In this document: piece after piece, positions 8,883 to 18,580 of the stretch
How positions within the stretch are numbered: the stretch's first letter is position 1
Layout of the letters: each line of letters starts with the position of its first letter
Origin: Vibrio variabilis
GTDB taxonomy: Bacteria > Pseudomonadota > Gammaproteobacteria > Enterobacterales > Vibrionaceae
Reading direction: 5' to 3'
Assembly (NCBI RefSeq): GCF_003263785.1
Contig: NZ_JYJK01000067.1
Coordinates: forward strand, 1-39,740
DNA length: 39,740 bases
Program-made: the position numbers and the translations under genes
Notes under the pieces: model-generated
What the model saw: only the letters and a program-made list of their open reading frames with translations
Databases searched by the model: none
What the model was told of the DNA's origin: nothing

Positions 8883-9657
8883 TGAACATGTATGGTTTGT
8901 ATTGGACGGCTTTTAAGAGCTTATTGACCAAAGAGATCAATCGCTTCACTCGCATTTGGGTGCAAACACTGGTACCGCCAGCGATCACCATGACGCTGTA
9001 CTTCATTATCTTTGGTAGCCTTATCGGCTCACGCATCGGTGAGATGAACGGCTTTAGTTACATGGAGTACATTGTGCCGGGTCTTATCATGATGTCGGTG
9101 ATTACCAACTCCTATTCTAACGTGGCGTCGTCATTCTTTAGCGCTAAGTTCAGCGCAATATTGAAGAGTTACTCGTTGCGCCAGTGCCAAACTACATCAT
9201 TATTGCAGGCTTTGTGATGGGCGGTGTGGTGCGCGGATTACTCGTAGGTACCATAGTGACGATTGTATCGCTGCTGTTTGTCGATCTGCGGGTAGAGCAT
9301 TGGGGCATTATTATTGCGACGGTGTTTTTAACCTCGGTGGTCTTTGCCCTAGGCGGTCTCATCAACGCCGTGTTTGCTAAGACGTTCGATGATATCTCGA
9401 TTATTCCAACGTTTGTACTGACCCCACTGACTTATCTTGGCGGCGTATTCTATTCCATTAGCTTGCTGCCTGAGTTTTGGCAGGGCGTGTCGAAAATCAA
9501 TCCTATTGTCTACATGGTTAACGCGTTCCGCTACGGATTTTTGGGTGTGTCGGATGTAGGGATTGTGACATCTTTTGGCGTACTCTTGGCGTTTATCGTG
9601 GTACTTTATGGTGTAGCCCATCATTTAGTGACCAAGGGAATTGGCCTGAGAAGCTAA
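8882..9657 (+). CDS. yadH: ABC-2 type exporter permease, YadH type (one frameshift)
   Basis: Membrane partner of YadG. The N-terminal part starts MNMYGLYWTAFKSLL and continues through TLVPPAITMTLYFIIFG, a first membrane segment. The frame breaks at 9150/9151, where AAGTTCAGCGC should read AAGTTCCAGCGC (one C lost). The correct reading continues IEELLVAPVPNYIIIAGF and then the later helices, including TYLGGVFYSISLLPEFW near the C-terminus. With the base restored the protein is 258 aa, equal to the family norm (about 256). The break is probably a sequencing error; if real, the exporter would be inactive. Confidence 0.92.
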
Positions 9658-9703
9658 GGCTTTTTGGCAAGTTCCAATAATCACAGCGACAAGCGAATGA
9701 AAC

Positions 9704-9731
9704 AAGTGGTGGCCTCGGTCACCACTTTTTG
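9704..9731 (+). terminator. Intrinsic terminator after yadGH
   Basis: Stem AAGTGGTG / CACCACTT (9704-9727) then a short T-run, 26 nt before the glnE start. Confidence 0.75.
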
Positions 9732-9756
9732 TTATGAGTCGAGACAAGGACGACAA

Positions 9757-12610
9757 ATGCAACTGCCTCCCGAATTACAACAAGACGCTGATAAGGCGTT
9801 AGCGCAACTCAAAGACACTTATTCCGATTTCTCCCACTGGTCTCCAGAGAGACTGACTCAGTTGCAACAAGTGACGGCAATGAGCAAGTTCGTCACTGAA
9901 GCATTGCAACAAGATCACATGTTGTTTGAACAACTGCCAGAAATGCTCAGTGAATCAAGCCGCGAGCAGGAGTATCGAGAACGTTTAGAAGCTCAACTGG
10001 CGGACTGTGAGCAAGAAGTCGATGGCCACCGCGTACTGCGCCGCTTCCGCAATCGGGAAATGGTCTATATCGCTTGGCGAGATTTCCTCAATGATTGGAC
10101 GCTGGAGGAGAGCCTAAGCCATTTGTCGATGCTTGCCGAAGCGATGATCTTTGAGACTTATCAATGGCAATACCAAGTCTGTTGTAAAGAGTGGGGCACG
10201 CCTTGCAATGCTGATGGCGAAGCGCAGCCAATGTTGATCATTGGTATGGGTAAGCTGGGTGGTGGTGAGCTTAATTTTTCCTCCGACATCGATCTTATTT
10301 TTACTTATCCAGAAAACGGTGAGACGCAAGGAGCGCGCCGCTCGATCGCGAATGCCCAGTTCTTCACTCGTCTCGGTCAGCGCATCATAAAGGCACTTGA
10401 TCAGCAAACCTTTGATGGTTTCTGTTATCGCGTCGATATGCGTTTGAGACCGTTTGGGGAAAGTGGTCCTTTGGTAATGAGTTACGCGGCACTGGAAGAT
10501 TATTATCAAGAGCAGGGGCGTGACTGGGAGCGCTACGCCATGGTGAAAGCTCGAGTGATGGGGCGTGAAATGTACCCTGAATACCAAGAGCTTAGACAGA
10601 TGCTGCGCCCTTTTGTTTTCCGTCGTTATATCGACTTTAGTGCCATCCAATCTTTGCGCCGAATGAAGTCGATGATCAGCAGCGAGGTGAGAGACGTGGT
10701 CTAGGCAATAACATCAAACTTGGTGCCGGTGGTATTCGCGAGGTCGAGTTTATTGCTCAGGTGTTTCAACTGATCCGCGGTGGCCGTGAGCCAAGTCTCC
10801 GTGGCCGAGGCTTGCTGGAGACATTGGACGCGATTGAAACCTTAAAGCTGCTTGAATTAAACGAAGTCAATCAGTTGAGAGACGGATATTGTTTCTTGCG
10901 TCGTCAAGAAAACCTTTTGCAAGCAATGGCCGATAAGCAGACTCAAACTCTGCCAGACAATGAATCGGAACAGCGCAAGCTTGCCTTTGCTATGGGCTTT
11001 GACGACTGGAAGAGCATGCTCAGCGCTACTGAGCAGCATATGCTCAACGTCCACAACGTGTTTGCCAACTTAATTGGTGAAGATGAAGAAGACGAAGACG
11101 TCGATCCAATCGCTAAGCACTTTCATGAGCTTTGGGATATGGTTGGCCGTACCGAAGTTATCGAGCATATCTTAGAACATGACCTCAAGGTGGAAAATGC
11201 CCAAGACAAGTGTGCAACCATTCAGCAATTCAAGGCTGATCTGGCTAAAAAGACCTTAGGGCCGAGAGGGCGAGAGGTACTCAACCGATTAATGCCAAAG
11301 GTCTTTAGCGCTATCTATAGCCACAAAGACGCGGAATTTGGTTTGCCACGAGTGCTGCATGTTCTGCACCGAATTGTCACCCGCACGACATATCTAGAGC
11401 TGCTTGATGAACATCCAGCGGCGCTGACTCAACTTGTTCGCTTGTGTACTGCGAGCCCGATGATTTCAGAGCAGCTTGGTCGTTACCCAGTTCTTCTGGA
11501 TGAACTTCTTGACCCTGCACATCTCTATAATCCTGTTCCTTTGGAGTCCTATAAGACTGAACTGCGTGATTATCTAGCTCGCATCCCAGAAGAGGATATG
11601 GAGCAGCAGATGGAGGCACTGAGGCAGTTTAAACAAACCTGTATCCTTAGGATCGCCGCCGCAGATATTGCGGGCGTATTGCCAGTGATGAAGGTAAGCG
11701 ATCATTTAACTTACCTAGCCGAGGCGATTGTTGAGGCGGGTATCAACCAAGCGTGGCAGCAAATGGCCGCCAAGTATGGTGAGCCATCGCATCTAAAAGA
11801 CCGAGGTAGCAAAGGGTTTGCTGTTATTGGTTATGGCAAAGTTGGCGGCTGGGAGCTTGGCTATAATTCAGACTTGGATATCGTATTTATGCACGACTGC
11901 CAGTGAGCGTGTATACCGACGGTAAGAAAGAGATTGATGGTCGCCAGTTTTACTTGCGTCTAGCGCAGCGCATCATACATATCTTCTCGACACGCACCGC
12001 GTCGGGCATCTTGTATGAAGTGGATACTCGATTGCGCCCTTCTGGCGCGTCAGGGCTATTAGTGAGTCCAACCGATGCGTTCGATGATTATCAACATAAT
12101 GATGCTTGGACCTGGGAGCATCAGGCACTCGTTCGAGCACGAATGATTTATGGAGATGCACCACTGGAGAAAGCATTCGGGGCTACTCGCCATAATATTT
12201 TGTGTAAGTCTCGCGACAAAGCCGAACTTATCGAGCAAGTGGTCGATATGCGTGAGAAAATGCGTGACCATTTGGGCGGCAAGAAAGCGGGACGCTTTAT
12301 GCTTAAGCAAGATCCCGGCGGGATCACCGATATTGAGTTCTTGGCTCAGTACCTAGTGCTGCAATACAGCCATGACAAACCGAAACTGACGCGTTGGTCT
12401 GATAATGTGCGTATCTTTGAGTCGATGATGGCACAAGGCGTGATGGAAGAAGGACAAGCGATGGCGCTGACTCATGCTTACACGACACTGCGTGATGAGA
12501 TCCATCACCGCAATCTTCTCAATTTGGATGCGGATGTGGCTGAAGAAAAGTTTGAACCGGAAAAAGCCATTGTGGTCGAAGCATGGAATGCCTGGCTTGG
12601 AACCCGCTAG
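9757..12610 (+). CDS. glnE: Bifunctional glutamine synthetase adenylyltransferase/deadenylase (two frameshifts)
   Basis: Adds or removes AMP on glutamine synthetase in response to PII, setting nitrogen assimilation. The start at 9757 ([10 protein letters not shown]) has AAGGA 7 nt upstream; the open frame above it lacks support. The N-terminal deadenylase domain carries [18 protein letters not shown] (about residues 165-182). The C-terminal adenylyltransferase domain carries [18 protein letters not shown]. The frame is lost twice: at 10692/10693 (one C missing; VRRRGLGNN expected) and at 11900/11901 (CCC read as CC; MHDCPVSVY expected). Restored length is 951 aa against about 946 in E. coli. 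No decay is seen elsewhere, so the breaks look technical. hldE follows, as in E. coli. Confidence 0.95.
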
Positions 12611-12702
12611 AGAAAAGCGTGGCTTGTTTTAGTAGTGCAGTAAGGAGTTGTGCTACTATCCCATCAAAGGCTTACTGAGACAAAGCCAACGTAAATTATG
12701 AT

Positions 12703-12726
12703 AAGAAGATGCCATGGCATCTTCTT
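12703..12726 (+). terminator. Strong hairpin between glnE and hldE
   Basis: Perfect 11-bp stem AAGAAGATGCC / GGCATCTTCTT with a 2-nt loop, ending 22 nt before the hldE ATG. Only three T follow the stem, so it is a weak terminator or a leader structure. Confidence 0.5.
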
Positions 12727-12748
12727 TGTCACTATGTGGAGTACAGAA

Positions 12749-14180
12749 ATGAAACCCATCCTACCGAATTACAGCGATTCTGGCGTATTGATTGTTGGCG
12801 ATGTCATGCTTGATCGCTACTGGTACGGTCCAACGGGACGTATCTCACCAGAAGCGCCAGTACCTGTAGTGAAAGTAGAAAAACAACGAAGAGCGTCCGG
12901 GTGGTGCTGCGAACGTGGCAATGAACATTGCGTCGCTTGGTGGCCATGCTCACACCATCGGTTTGGTGGGGATGGATGAACCAGCGAAAGTACTGACTGA
13001 AACGCTCACTTCACTGAAAGTGAAATGTGACTTTGTTGCTTTGCCAGATTATCCAACCATTACTAAATTACGTGTACTGAGCCGTGGTCAACAGCTTATC
13101 CGTCTCGATTTTGAAGACAAATTTGAGAACACTGACCCAGAGTTGGTACTGGCGAAAATGGAACAAGCGCTACCCGATGTTCGTGCCGTGATCTTATCGG
13201 ATTATGCCAAAGGTGCACTAGAGCACGTTCAGCGTTACATCCAAAAAGCAAAAGCAGCTGGCGTTCCAGTATTTATTGACCCGAAAGGTGCGGATTTTGA
13301 ACGCTATCGTGGTGCAACTTTGCTGACACCAAACATGGCTGAGTTTGAGCATGTTGTGGGTAAAGTGAAGAACGAACAAGAGCTGATCGAAAAAGGCAAC
13401 GCACTTATCGAGCAGTTCGACTTTGACGCGCTATTGGTGACGCGAAGCGAGCACGGCATGACCTTGCTACGCCGTGGTCTAGAGCCATTCCATCTGCCGA
13501 CTCAAGCCAAAGAAGTTTATGACGTAACAGGTGCAGGCGATACGGTGATTTCAGTATTGGCAGCATCGGTTGCAGCAGGCAAACCGCTAGATGAAGCCTG
13601 TGCACTGGCGAATGCAGCTGCGGGTGTAGTTGTGGGTAAACTGGGTACGTCAACGCTATCAACGATTGAGCTAGCGGAAGCGGTTCATGGTAGCCAAGAT
13701 ACTGACTATGGCGTGATTAGTGAGCAAGCACTTATTGAAGCCGTTGCTAAAGCGCGCGCGAAAGGTGAGAAGGTGGTCATGACCAATGGCTGTTTTGATA
13801 TCTTACATGCTGGTCATGTTTCTTATCTTAATCACGCAGCAGAGCTGGGCGATCGCTTGATTGTGGCGGTCAATACCGATGAATCTGTTCGCGCATTGAA
13901 AGGTCCCGGTCGTCCAGTGAATCCAACGGATCGCCGTATGGCAGTATTGGCTGGTCTGGGCGCAGTGGATTGGGTGGTTCCGTTTTCGGAAGAGACGCCG
14001 CGTCGCTTGATCTCAGAAGTGCTTCCATCACTGTTGGTGAAAGGTGGCGATTACAAACCAGAAGAGATAGCGGGTGGTAAAGAAGTGATTGCGGCGGGCG
14101 GTGAAGTGAAGGTACTTAACTTCGAAGATGGCTGCTCAACGACAGAAATCATTGAAGCGATCAAAGGTGGCAAAGGCTAA
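12749..14180 (+). CDS. hldE: Bifunctional D-beta-heptose-7-phosphate kinase / heptose-1-phosphate adenylyltransferase (one frameshift)
   Basis: Makes ADP-heptose precursor for the LPS inner core. The N-terminal domain is a ribokinase-type kinase ([11 protein letters not shown] at about residues 17-27; catalytic GAGDTV). The C-terminal nucleotidyltransferase domain starts at [16 protein letters not shown] (about residues 350-365, HxGH motif). Start at the ATG 12749 with GGAG 8 nt upstream ([12 protein letters not shown]). The A-run at 12879-12883 is one base too long, so [15 protein letters not shown] is broken into two frames. Removing one A restores 476 aa, matching the 477 aa E. coli protein. 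Probably a homopolymer error. Confidence 0.95.
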
Positions 14181-14204
14181 TTTAAGCCTTTATACCAGAT
14201 AAAC

Positions 14205-14231
14205 AAAAGGGACGCCGAGGCGTCCCTTTTT
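14205..14231. terminator. Bidirectional terminator, hldE / tolC
   Basis: Stem AAAAGGGACGC / GCGTCCCTTTT between the convergent genes, with A-run and T-run on the two flanks. Confidence 0.9.
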
Positions 14232-14265
14232 AGTGCTGGCTAGCTATGTGATGGCAAACGATGAG

Positions 14266-15585
14266 TTAGTTCGCTTTCTTAAGGCCAGCATTGATATCAA
14301 TAATATCTTGCTCACTCAAGGTACCTACAGATTGACGTAGGTTGAGCACACTGACGATGTAGTCGTAACGCGCATCAGATAGGTTGCTTTCTGCATCGTA
14401 AAGTGCCTGAGTTGCCTCTAGAACGTCAACGATAGTACGCGTACCGACATCGAAACCTGCTTTGGTTGCTTCTAGTGCCGATTCTGCAGAAATTACCGTC
14501 TGCTCAAAGGCACGGATTGCACCGATAGAAGAGTTGATGTTGTTGTTATTTGCACGAACATTACGAACCACCGAGCGGTAGGTTTGCTCTAGCTGCTCAC
14601 TTGCTTCAACGTAGGCAAACTCTGCTTGGCGGGTTTGCGAGGTAATGTTACCACCGGTATATAGTGGGATAGACAAGTTGATACCAGCGTTGAATACGTT
14701 AGTCGTATCGTTACCTTGTCTCACGCGTTGACTGTCAGAGTTACGTTCATTGTCATAACCGTAGCCACCATCAAGAGTAAGCTTAGGTAGGTGACCAGAG
14801 CTTGCTAACGTGATGTTGTCTTTGGCGATATCTTGACCGATACGTGCAGACAGTAGATCTAAGTTCTTCGACTGTGCTTCTTCGAGGAAGAAGTTAACGT
14901 CTTGCTCTGGGCGAGCTGCAGCGAAACGGTCGGTATCAAGGACGTCAATATTGTTGTGCTCTTGACCTGTGATCTCACGCAGTGCTTCGTATTGGTTTAG
15001 TAGGTTGTTTTCTGCAACAACCTCGTCAGCAAGGACGCGGTCATACTGAGCTTGCGCATCGTGAACGTCGGTAATCGCCGATAGGCCCACTTCAAAGCGC
15101 TGCTTGGTTTGCTCTAGCTGGCGAGCAACCGCGGCTTTGTTGGCGCGAACAGATTCTAGGTTGTCTTTTGAACGTAGCACTTCAAAGTATGCTTGCGCGG
15201 TACGAAGGATTAGGGATTGTTGCGCCGCTGCATATTGAGAGTCCGCTTGACGCGCCGTTTTTTCAGCCGTGTCTAGTGTGATCCAACTTGTACGGTTGTA
15301 CAGCTCTTGAGAGAAGCCAACGCCAGCCGTTAGGTTATCACTGTCCCCAAAATCGTAATCCGCTCGAGTAAAGTCATACCCAGCGGTCAAGTTGATTTGT
15401 GGTAGAAGTGTTGCACGAGCAGAATTGATCGCTTCAAATGCACGATCACGTTGAGCTGCTGCACGTAGCAACTGAGGATCGTTTTGCTTTGCTTGATCGT
15501 AGATCTCGGTTAGGGAGTCGGCCCATGTCGCTGCACTTACGCTTCCTAATGCAGCTGTAATAAAGAGTGGAAGCAGTTTTTTCAT
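14266..15585 (-). CDS. tolC: Outer-membrane efflux channel TolC
   Basis: Trimeric outer-membrane channel-tunnel used by RND and MFS drug pumps and type I secretion. The 439 aa protein has a cleavable signal peptide (MKKLLPLFITAALGSVSAA, cleaved near TWA-DSL). Two outer-membrane efflux protein repeats follow, each with long heptad-like alpha-helical stretches rich in Ala, Gln and Glu and the typical RATLLPQINLTAGYDF strand. Start has AGGATTAGGACAA upstream. It is divergent from nudF, as in E. coli. Length is slightly short of E. coli TolC (493) because the C-terminal tail is absent, which is usual in Vibrio. Confidence 0.96.
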   Translation of the reverse strand: MKKLLPLFITAALGSVSAATWADSLTEIYDQAKQNDPQLLRAAAQRDRAFEAINSARATLLPQINLTAGYDFTRADYDFGDSDNLTAGVGFSQELYNRTSWITLDTAEKTARQADSQYAAAQQSLILRTAQAYFEVLRSKDNLESVRANKAAVARQLEQTKQRFEVGLSAITDVHDAQAQYDRVLADEVVAENNLLNQYEALREITGQEHNNIDVLDTDRFAAARPEQDVNFFLEEAQSKNLDLLSARIGQDIAKDNITLASSGHLPKLTLDGGYGYDNERNSDSQRVRQGNDTTNVFNAGINLSIPLYTGGNITSQTRQAEFAYVEASEQLEQTYRSVVRNVRANNNNINSSIGAIRAFEQTVISAESALEATKAGFDVGTRTIVDVLEATQALYDAESNLSDARYDYIVSVLNLRQSVGTLSEQDIIDINAGLKKAN

Positions 15586-15817
15586 TTGTCCTAATCCTGC
15601 CTAGTAATACTAATAAAGGTATGATTCACAGTTTAACTTAAATTGGCCGTAATTCACTCGAAACTTTGCACTTTTTTACGCAAGCTCACCAAAAGTTGAG
15701 ACAAATAATTAACCAGAATCAAATTAATTTTGAATTTTTACGTGAAAAATTGAGCCGTGTCCTTGGTAGTCGCTCTATTCCTTGAGTAACTATAAGGTTC
15801 ACGGAAGCCAGAGGTCG

Positions 15818-16444
15818 ATGATGAAAGACGGATTAAAGTCAGGCGAGCATTATACGTCGCAAGACGTTGAGGTTGTGTCAAAACAAACCGTATTTAAAGG
15901 TTTTTTTGAAATGGTTCAGTTTCGCTTCAAGCATAAGCGCTTTGAAGGGGGCTGGAGTGCATTAATTGACCGAGAAATGTTTGTTCGTGGCGATGCAGCC
16001 GCTATGCTGCCTTATGATCCGATCACTGATCAAGTCGTGCTGATTGAACAAATCCGTGTTGGTGCTCTTGAACACTCTCATCCATGGCAAATAGAAATTG
16101 TTGCCGGTATTGTCGATAAGCAAGAGAGTATCGAAGAGCTGGTTTGCCGTGAAGCAGTGGAAGAAGCGGGCGTTGATGTGAAGCAGTTGGTGCCCATTAC
16201 GCGGTACTACCCATCTTCAGGTGGCTGCAACGAGCGGATTCACGTGTTTGTTGGTCACGTCGATGCGACGCAGGCGTGCGGTGTTCACGGCCTTGAAAGT
16301 GAAGGTGAAGACATTCGCGTGAGCGTGGTCTCTCGCGAGCGTGCATACCAAATGGTGGAGAGTGGCGAGATTGAAAATGGTGCCTCCATTATCGCCTTAC
16401 AATGGCTACAACTGAATTACCAAAAGCTCAAGCAGCAATGGTAG
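15818..16444 (+). CDS. nudF: ADP-ribose pyrophosphatase (Nudix)
   Basis: Hydrolyses ADP-ribose to AMP and ribose-5-phosphate in the cytosol. The Nudix box is complete: GIVDKQESIEELVCREAVEE followed by AGV, with the REVEE-type metal ligands. The C-terminus ASIIALQWLQLNYQKLKQQW matches E. coli NudF. Two adjacent ATGs lie at 15818 and 15821 behind AGAGGTC. I use the first, but the second has the better spacing; an upstream TTG at 15782 is less likely. It is the first gene of a run with yqiB, cpdA, yqiA, parE and parC. Confidence 0.93.
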   Translation: MMKDGLKSGEHYTSQDVEVVSKQTVFKGFFEMVQFRFKHKRFEGGWSALIDREMFVRGDAAAMLPYDPITDQVVLIEQIRVGALEHSHPWQIEIVAGIVDKQESIEELVCREAVEEAGVDVKQLVPITRYYPSSGGCNERIHVFVGHVDATQACGVHGLESEGEDIRVSVVSRERAYQMVESGEIENGASIIALQWLQLNYQKLKQQW

Positions 16445-16456
16445 AGGGAATTTTTT

Positions 16457-16903
16457 ATGGCTCGTGTTGTCGATACTAATACGTATCATGTTGATCTTGC
16501 TGAGTTAATGCGTATTTATGAAACCAACTACGCTAAGCTCAATCGCTTGATCCCAACACAGCCAGAAGTTGGGGATGTACGCTGTTATCAAGCAGGCTCT
16601 CTGACTTACCAGTTAGAAGTGCGAGAAGTGACGAAGTACACAACATTGGTTGAAATTTTCCAAGATGATGAGCTTCCTGTTTTCCCATTGCCTAAAATGA
16701 CCGTTAGGCTCTATCACGATGCAAAAGTGGCAGAGGTAAGTGATTGTGAAAACGCGTCTCGCGTCCAAGCAAGGTACGATTACCCCAACGCAAAGATGCA
16801 TCAAAAGGACGAAAAATTTCAGTTTAATCAGTTTTTAAGTGATTGGCTGACGTTCTGTTTAAAAAATGGCATTAGTCGAGCTCCGATCATGTATCGCAGC
16901 TAA
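16457..16903 (+). CDS. yqiB: DUF1249 family protein (YqiB)
   Basis: Conserved gammaproteobacterial protein of unknown function, 148 aa, without signal peptide or membrane segment. Recognisable family blocks are ELMRIYETNYAKLNRLIP near the N-terminus and LSDWLTFCLKNG near the C-terminus, plus a central MTVRLYHDAKVAEV strand. ATG at 16457 follows GAGGGA. It lies 12 nt after nudF and just before cpdA, the order found in E. coli, so it is part of the same operon. Confidence 0.9.
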   Translation: MARVVDTNTYHVDLAELMRIYETNYAKLNRLIPTQPEVGDVRCYQAGSLTYQLEVREVTKYTTLVEIFQDDELPVFPLPKMTVRLYHDAKVAEVSDCENASRVQARYDYPNAKMHQKDEKFQFNQFLSDWLTFCLKNGISRAPIMYRS

Positions 16904-16933
16904 CAAGAATTATAATTTCAGGTTTTTAATATT

Positions 16934-17758
16934 TTGAACACAACACCCAGTGATGAATCTCAGTTAAGTAGCGTTAGGTTGCTGCAATTAACGGACACGC
17001 ATCTGTTTGCGCCTGATGATGGTTGCTTACTGAGTGTTAATACCCAAGATAGTTTTCACGCCGTCGTAGCGGAAGTTATGCAGCAAGGCATGCCGTTTGA
17101 TGCTTTGCTCGCGACGGGCGATATTTCTCAGGATCATACCGAAGCGTCGTATCAAAAATTTGTCGATGGTATCGAGCCGTTGGGCTTGCCTTGTTACTGG
17201 CTGCCCGGTAACCATGACTATAAGCCATGCATGAACAGTGTCGTGAGTGCGCCGCTGATTCAGGATGTGACTTATGCATTGCTCGGTGAGCATTGGCAAG
17301 TATTGCTGCTTGATTCGCAAGTGGTAGGCGTGCCGCACGGCCGACTCAGTGACAGTCAGTTAGACTTTTTAGATCGCAAACTGACCGAGCATAGCGACAG
17401 ACATACATTAGTGCTATTGCATCACCACCCGATGCTGGTGAATAGTGCGTGGCTTGACCAACACTCGCTCAAAGATGCGCACGAGTTTTGGCAGGTAGTG
17501 GAAAAGCACAACAATGTTCGTGCTGTATTGTGCGGCCATATCCATCAAGAGTTGGATCATCTTCGCAATGACGTTCGCGTGCTTGCAACACCATCGACGT
17601 GTGTACAGTTTAAGCCAAATTCTAACGAGTTTGCGCTTGATACTCGATCACCGGGTTGGCGGGAGCTAGAGCTGTGTGCCGATGGTGAAGTGAAAACAGA
17701 AGTAAAAAGGTTGCCACACGGCGCATTTCGTCCCGATTTCAACGCGGAAGGTTACTAA
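16934..17758 (+). CDS. cpdA: 3',5'-cyclic-AMP phosphodiesterase
   Basis: Class III metallophosphoesterase that hydrolyses cAMP and so tunes CRP signalling. Metal motifs are all seen: LTDTHLF (residues about 19-25), ATGDIS, LPGNHDYK, LHHHPM and CGHIHQE. The start is a TTG at 16934. No ATG occurs before the first metal motif, and the resulting 274 aa equals the family length (275 in E. coli). The stop overlaps the yqiA ATG (TAATG), implying coupled translation. Confidence 0.93.
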   Translation: MNTTPSDESQLSSVRLLQLTDTHLFAPDDGCLLSVNTQDSFHAVVAEVMQQGMPFDALLATGDISQDHTEASYQKFVDGIEPLGLPCYWLPGNHDYKPCMNSVVSAPLIQDVTYALLGEHWQVLLLDSQVVGVPHGRLSDSQLDFLDRKLTEHSDRHTLVLLHHHPMLVNSAWLDQHSLKDAHEFWQVVEKHNNVRAVLCGHIHQELDHLRNDVRVLATPSTCVQFKPNSNEFALDTRSPGWRELELCADGEVKTEVKRLPHGAFRPDFNAEGY

Positions 17759-18345
17759 TGAGCGCAAAGCGTCCGCTGCTTCTTTATATCCACGGCTTTA
17801 ACAGCTCACCCGAGTCGTTTAAGGCTCAAGCTATGTTGGCGTATTGTCAGCAGGCGAGGCCCGATATCAAAGTAGTCGTGCCGCAAATGCCGTGTTTTCC
17901 AGAGCAGGCTGCGCGCTACCTTGAGCAAATCGTGGGTCAATACCAAGCGGACTACCAGATAGCGCTGGTTGGAAGCTCGCTGGGCGGTTACCTATCCACC
18001 TGGCTTAATCATCACTATGGTTTTAAAGCAGTATTGATCAATCCAGCGGTTAAGCCTTATGAGCTTCTGCTCGATTTTCTCGGTGAACAGCAAAATCCGT
18101 ATACTAACGAGCGTTACGTGTTGGAAGCGAAACACATTGATGAGCTCAAAGCGCTCGATGTGGAAACCATTCAATCACCTGACGATTTTTGGCTGTTGCA
18201 GCAAGAGGGCGATGAAGTTCTAGATTATCGCCAGGCGGTCGACAAGTATCGCCAATGCAAGCAAACCGTCGAAGAAAATGGCGATCATAGCTTTGTCGGT
18301 TTTGAACGATTCCCTGAACAGATTATCCGCTTCTTGGGCCTGTAA
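17758..18345 (+). CDS. yqiA: Small alpha/beta-hydrolase esterase YqiA
   Basis: Predicted cytosolic esterase, 195 aa. It has the oxyanion stretch LYIHGFNSSPESFKA, the nucleophile elbow GSSLGG (about residues 75-80) and the C-terminal catalytic His in GDHSFVGFE. It is located between cpdA and parE, as in enterobacteria. The natural substrate is unknown. Confidence 0.92.
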   Translation: MSAKRPLLLYIHGFNSSPESFKAQAMLAYCQQARPDIKVVVPQMPCFPEQAARYLEQIVGQYQADYQIALVGSSLGGYLSTWLNHHYGFKAVLINPAVKPYELLLDFLGEQQNPYTNERYVLEAKHIDELKALDVETIQSPDDFWLLQQEGDEVLDYRQAVDKYRQCKQTVEENGDHSFVGFERFPEQIIRFLGL

Positions 18346-18410
18346 TCGTCGCTTTTTTCGTCTCCCTTGAGGAGACAGTCATAATTTTCCCTCCAACTTC
18401 TGCGTGAAAC

Positions 18411-18442
18411 TTGACAACACTTGCGTTGAGCCAGACTATGAT
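18411..18442 (+). promoter_or_regulatory. Candidate parE promoter
   Basis: A consensus -35 TTGACA at 18411-18416 is followed by GACTATGAT. The hexamer GACTAT gives a 17-nt spacer; TATGAT would give 20. The remaining leader to the parE ATG (about 140 nt) shows nothing coding and no clear Shine-Dalgarno (TTTCCGTATT before the ATG). Confidence 0.4.
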
Positions 18443-18580
18443 GTGTCTGTACTTGCGCGTAGCCCGCAGTAGTGCACTATTCAACGATGCACGATTTAAC
18501 AAACGGGCCAGCGACACTAAGTCGCAATCTCTATTTTTGCTGCTAAGTATCAATCATTATTTGAGTAAAATTTCCGTATT

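Noticed and set aside
18355..18380. GTCTCC/GGAGAC hairpin after yqiA as a terminator
   Set aside because: The T-run lies before the stem, not after it, on the plus strand; no convincing terminator in either direction.
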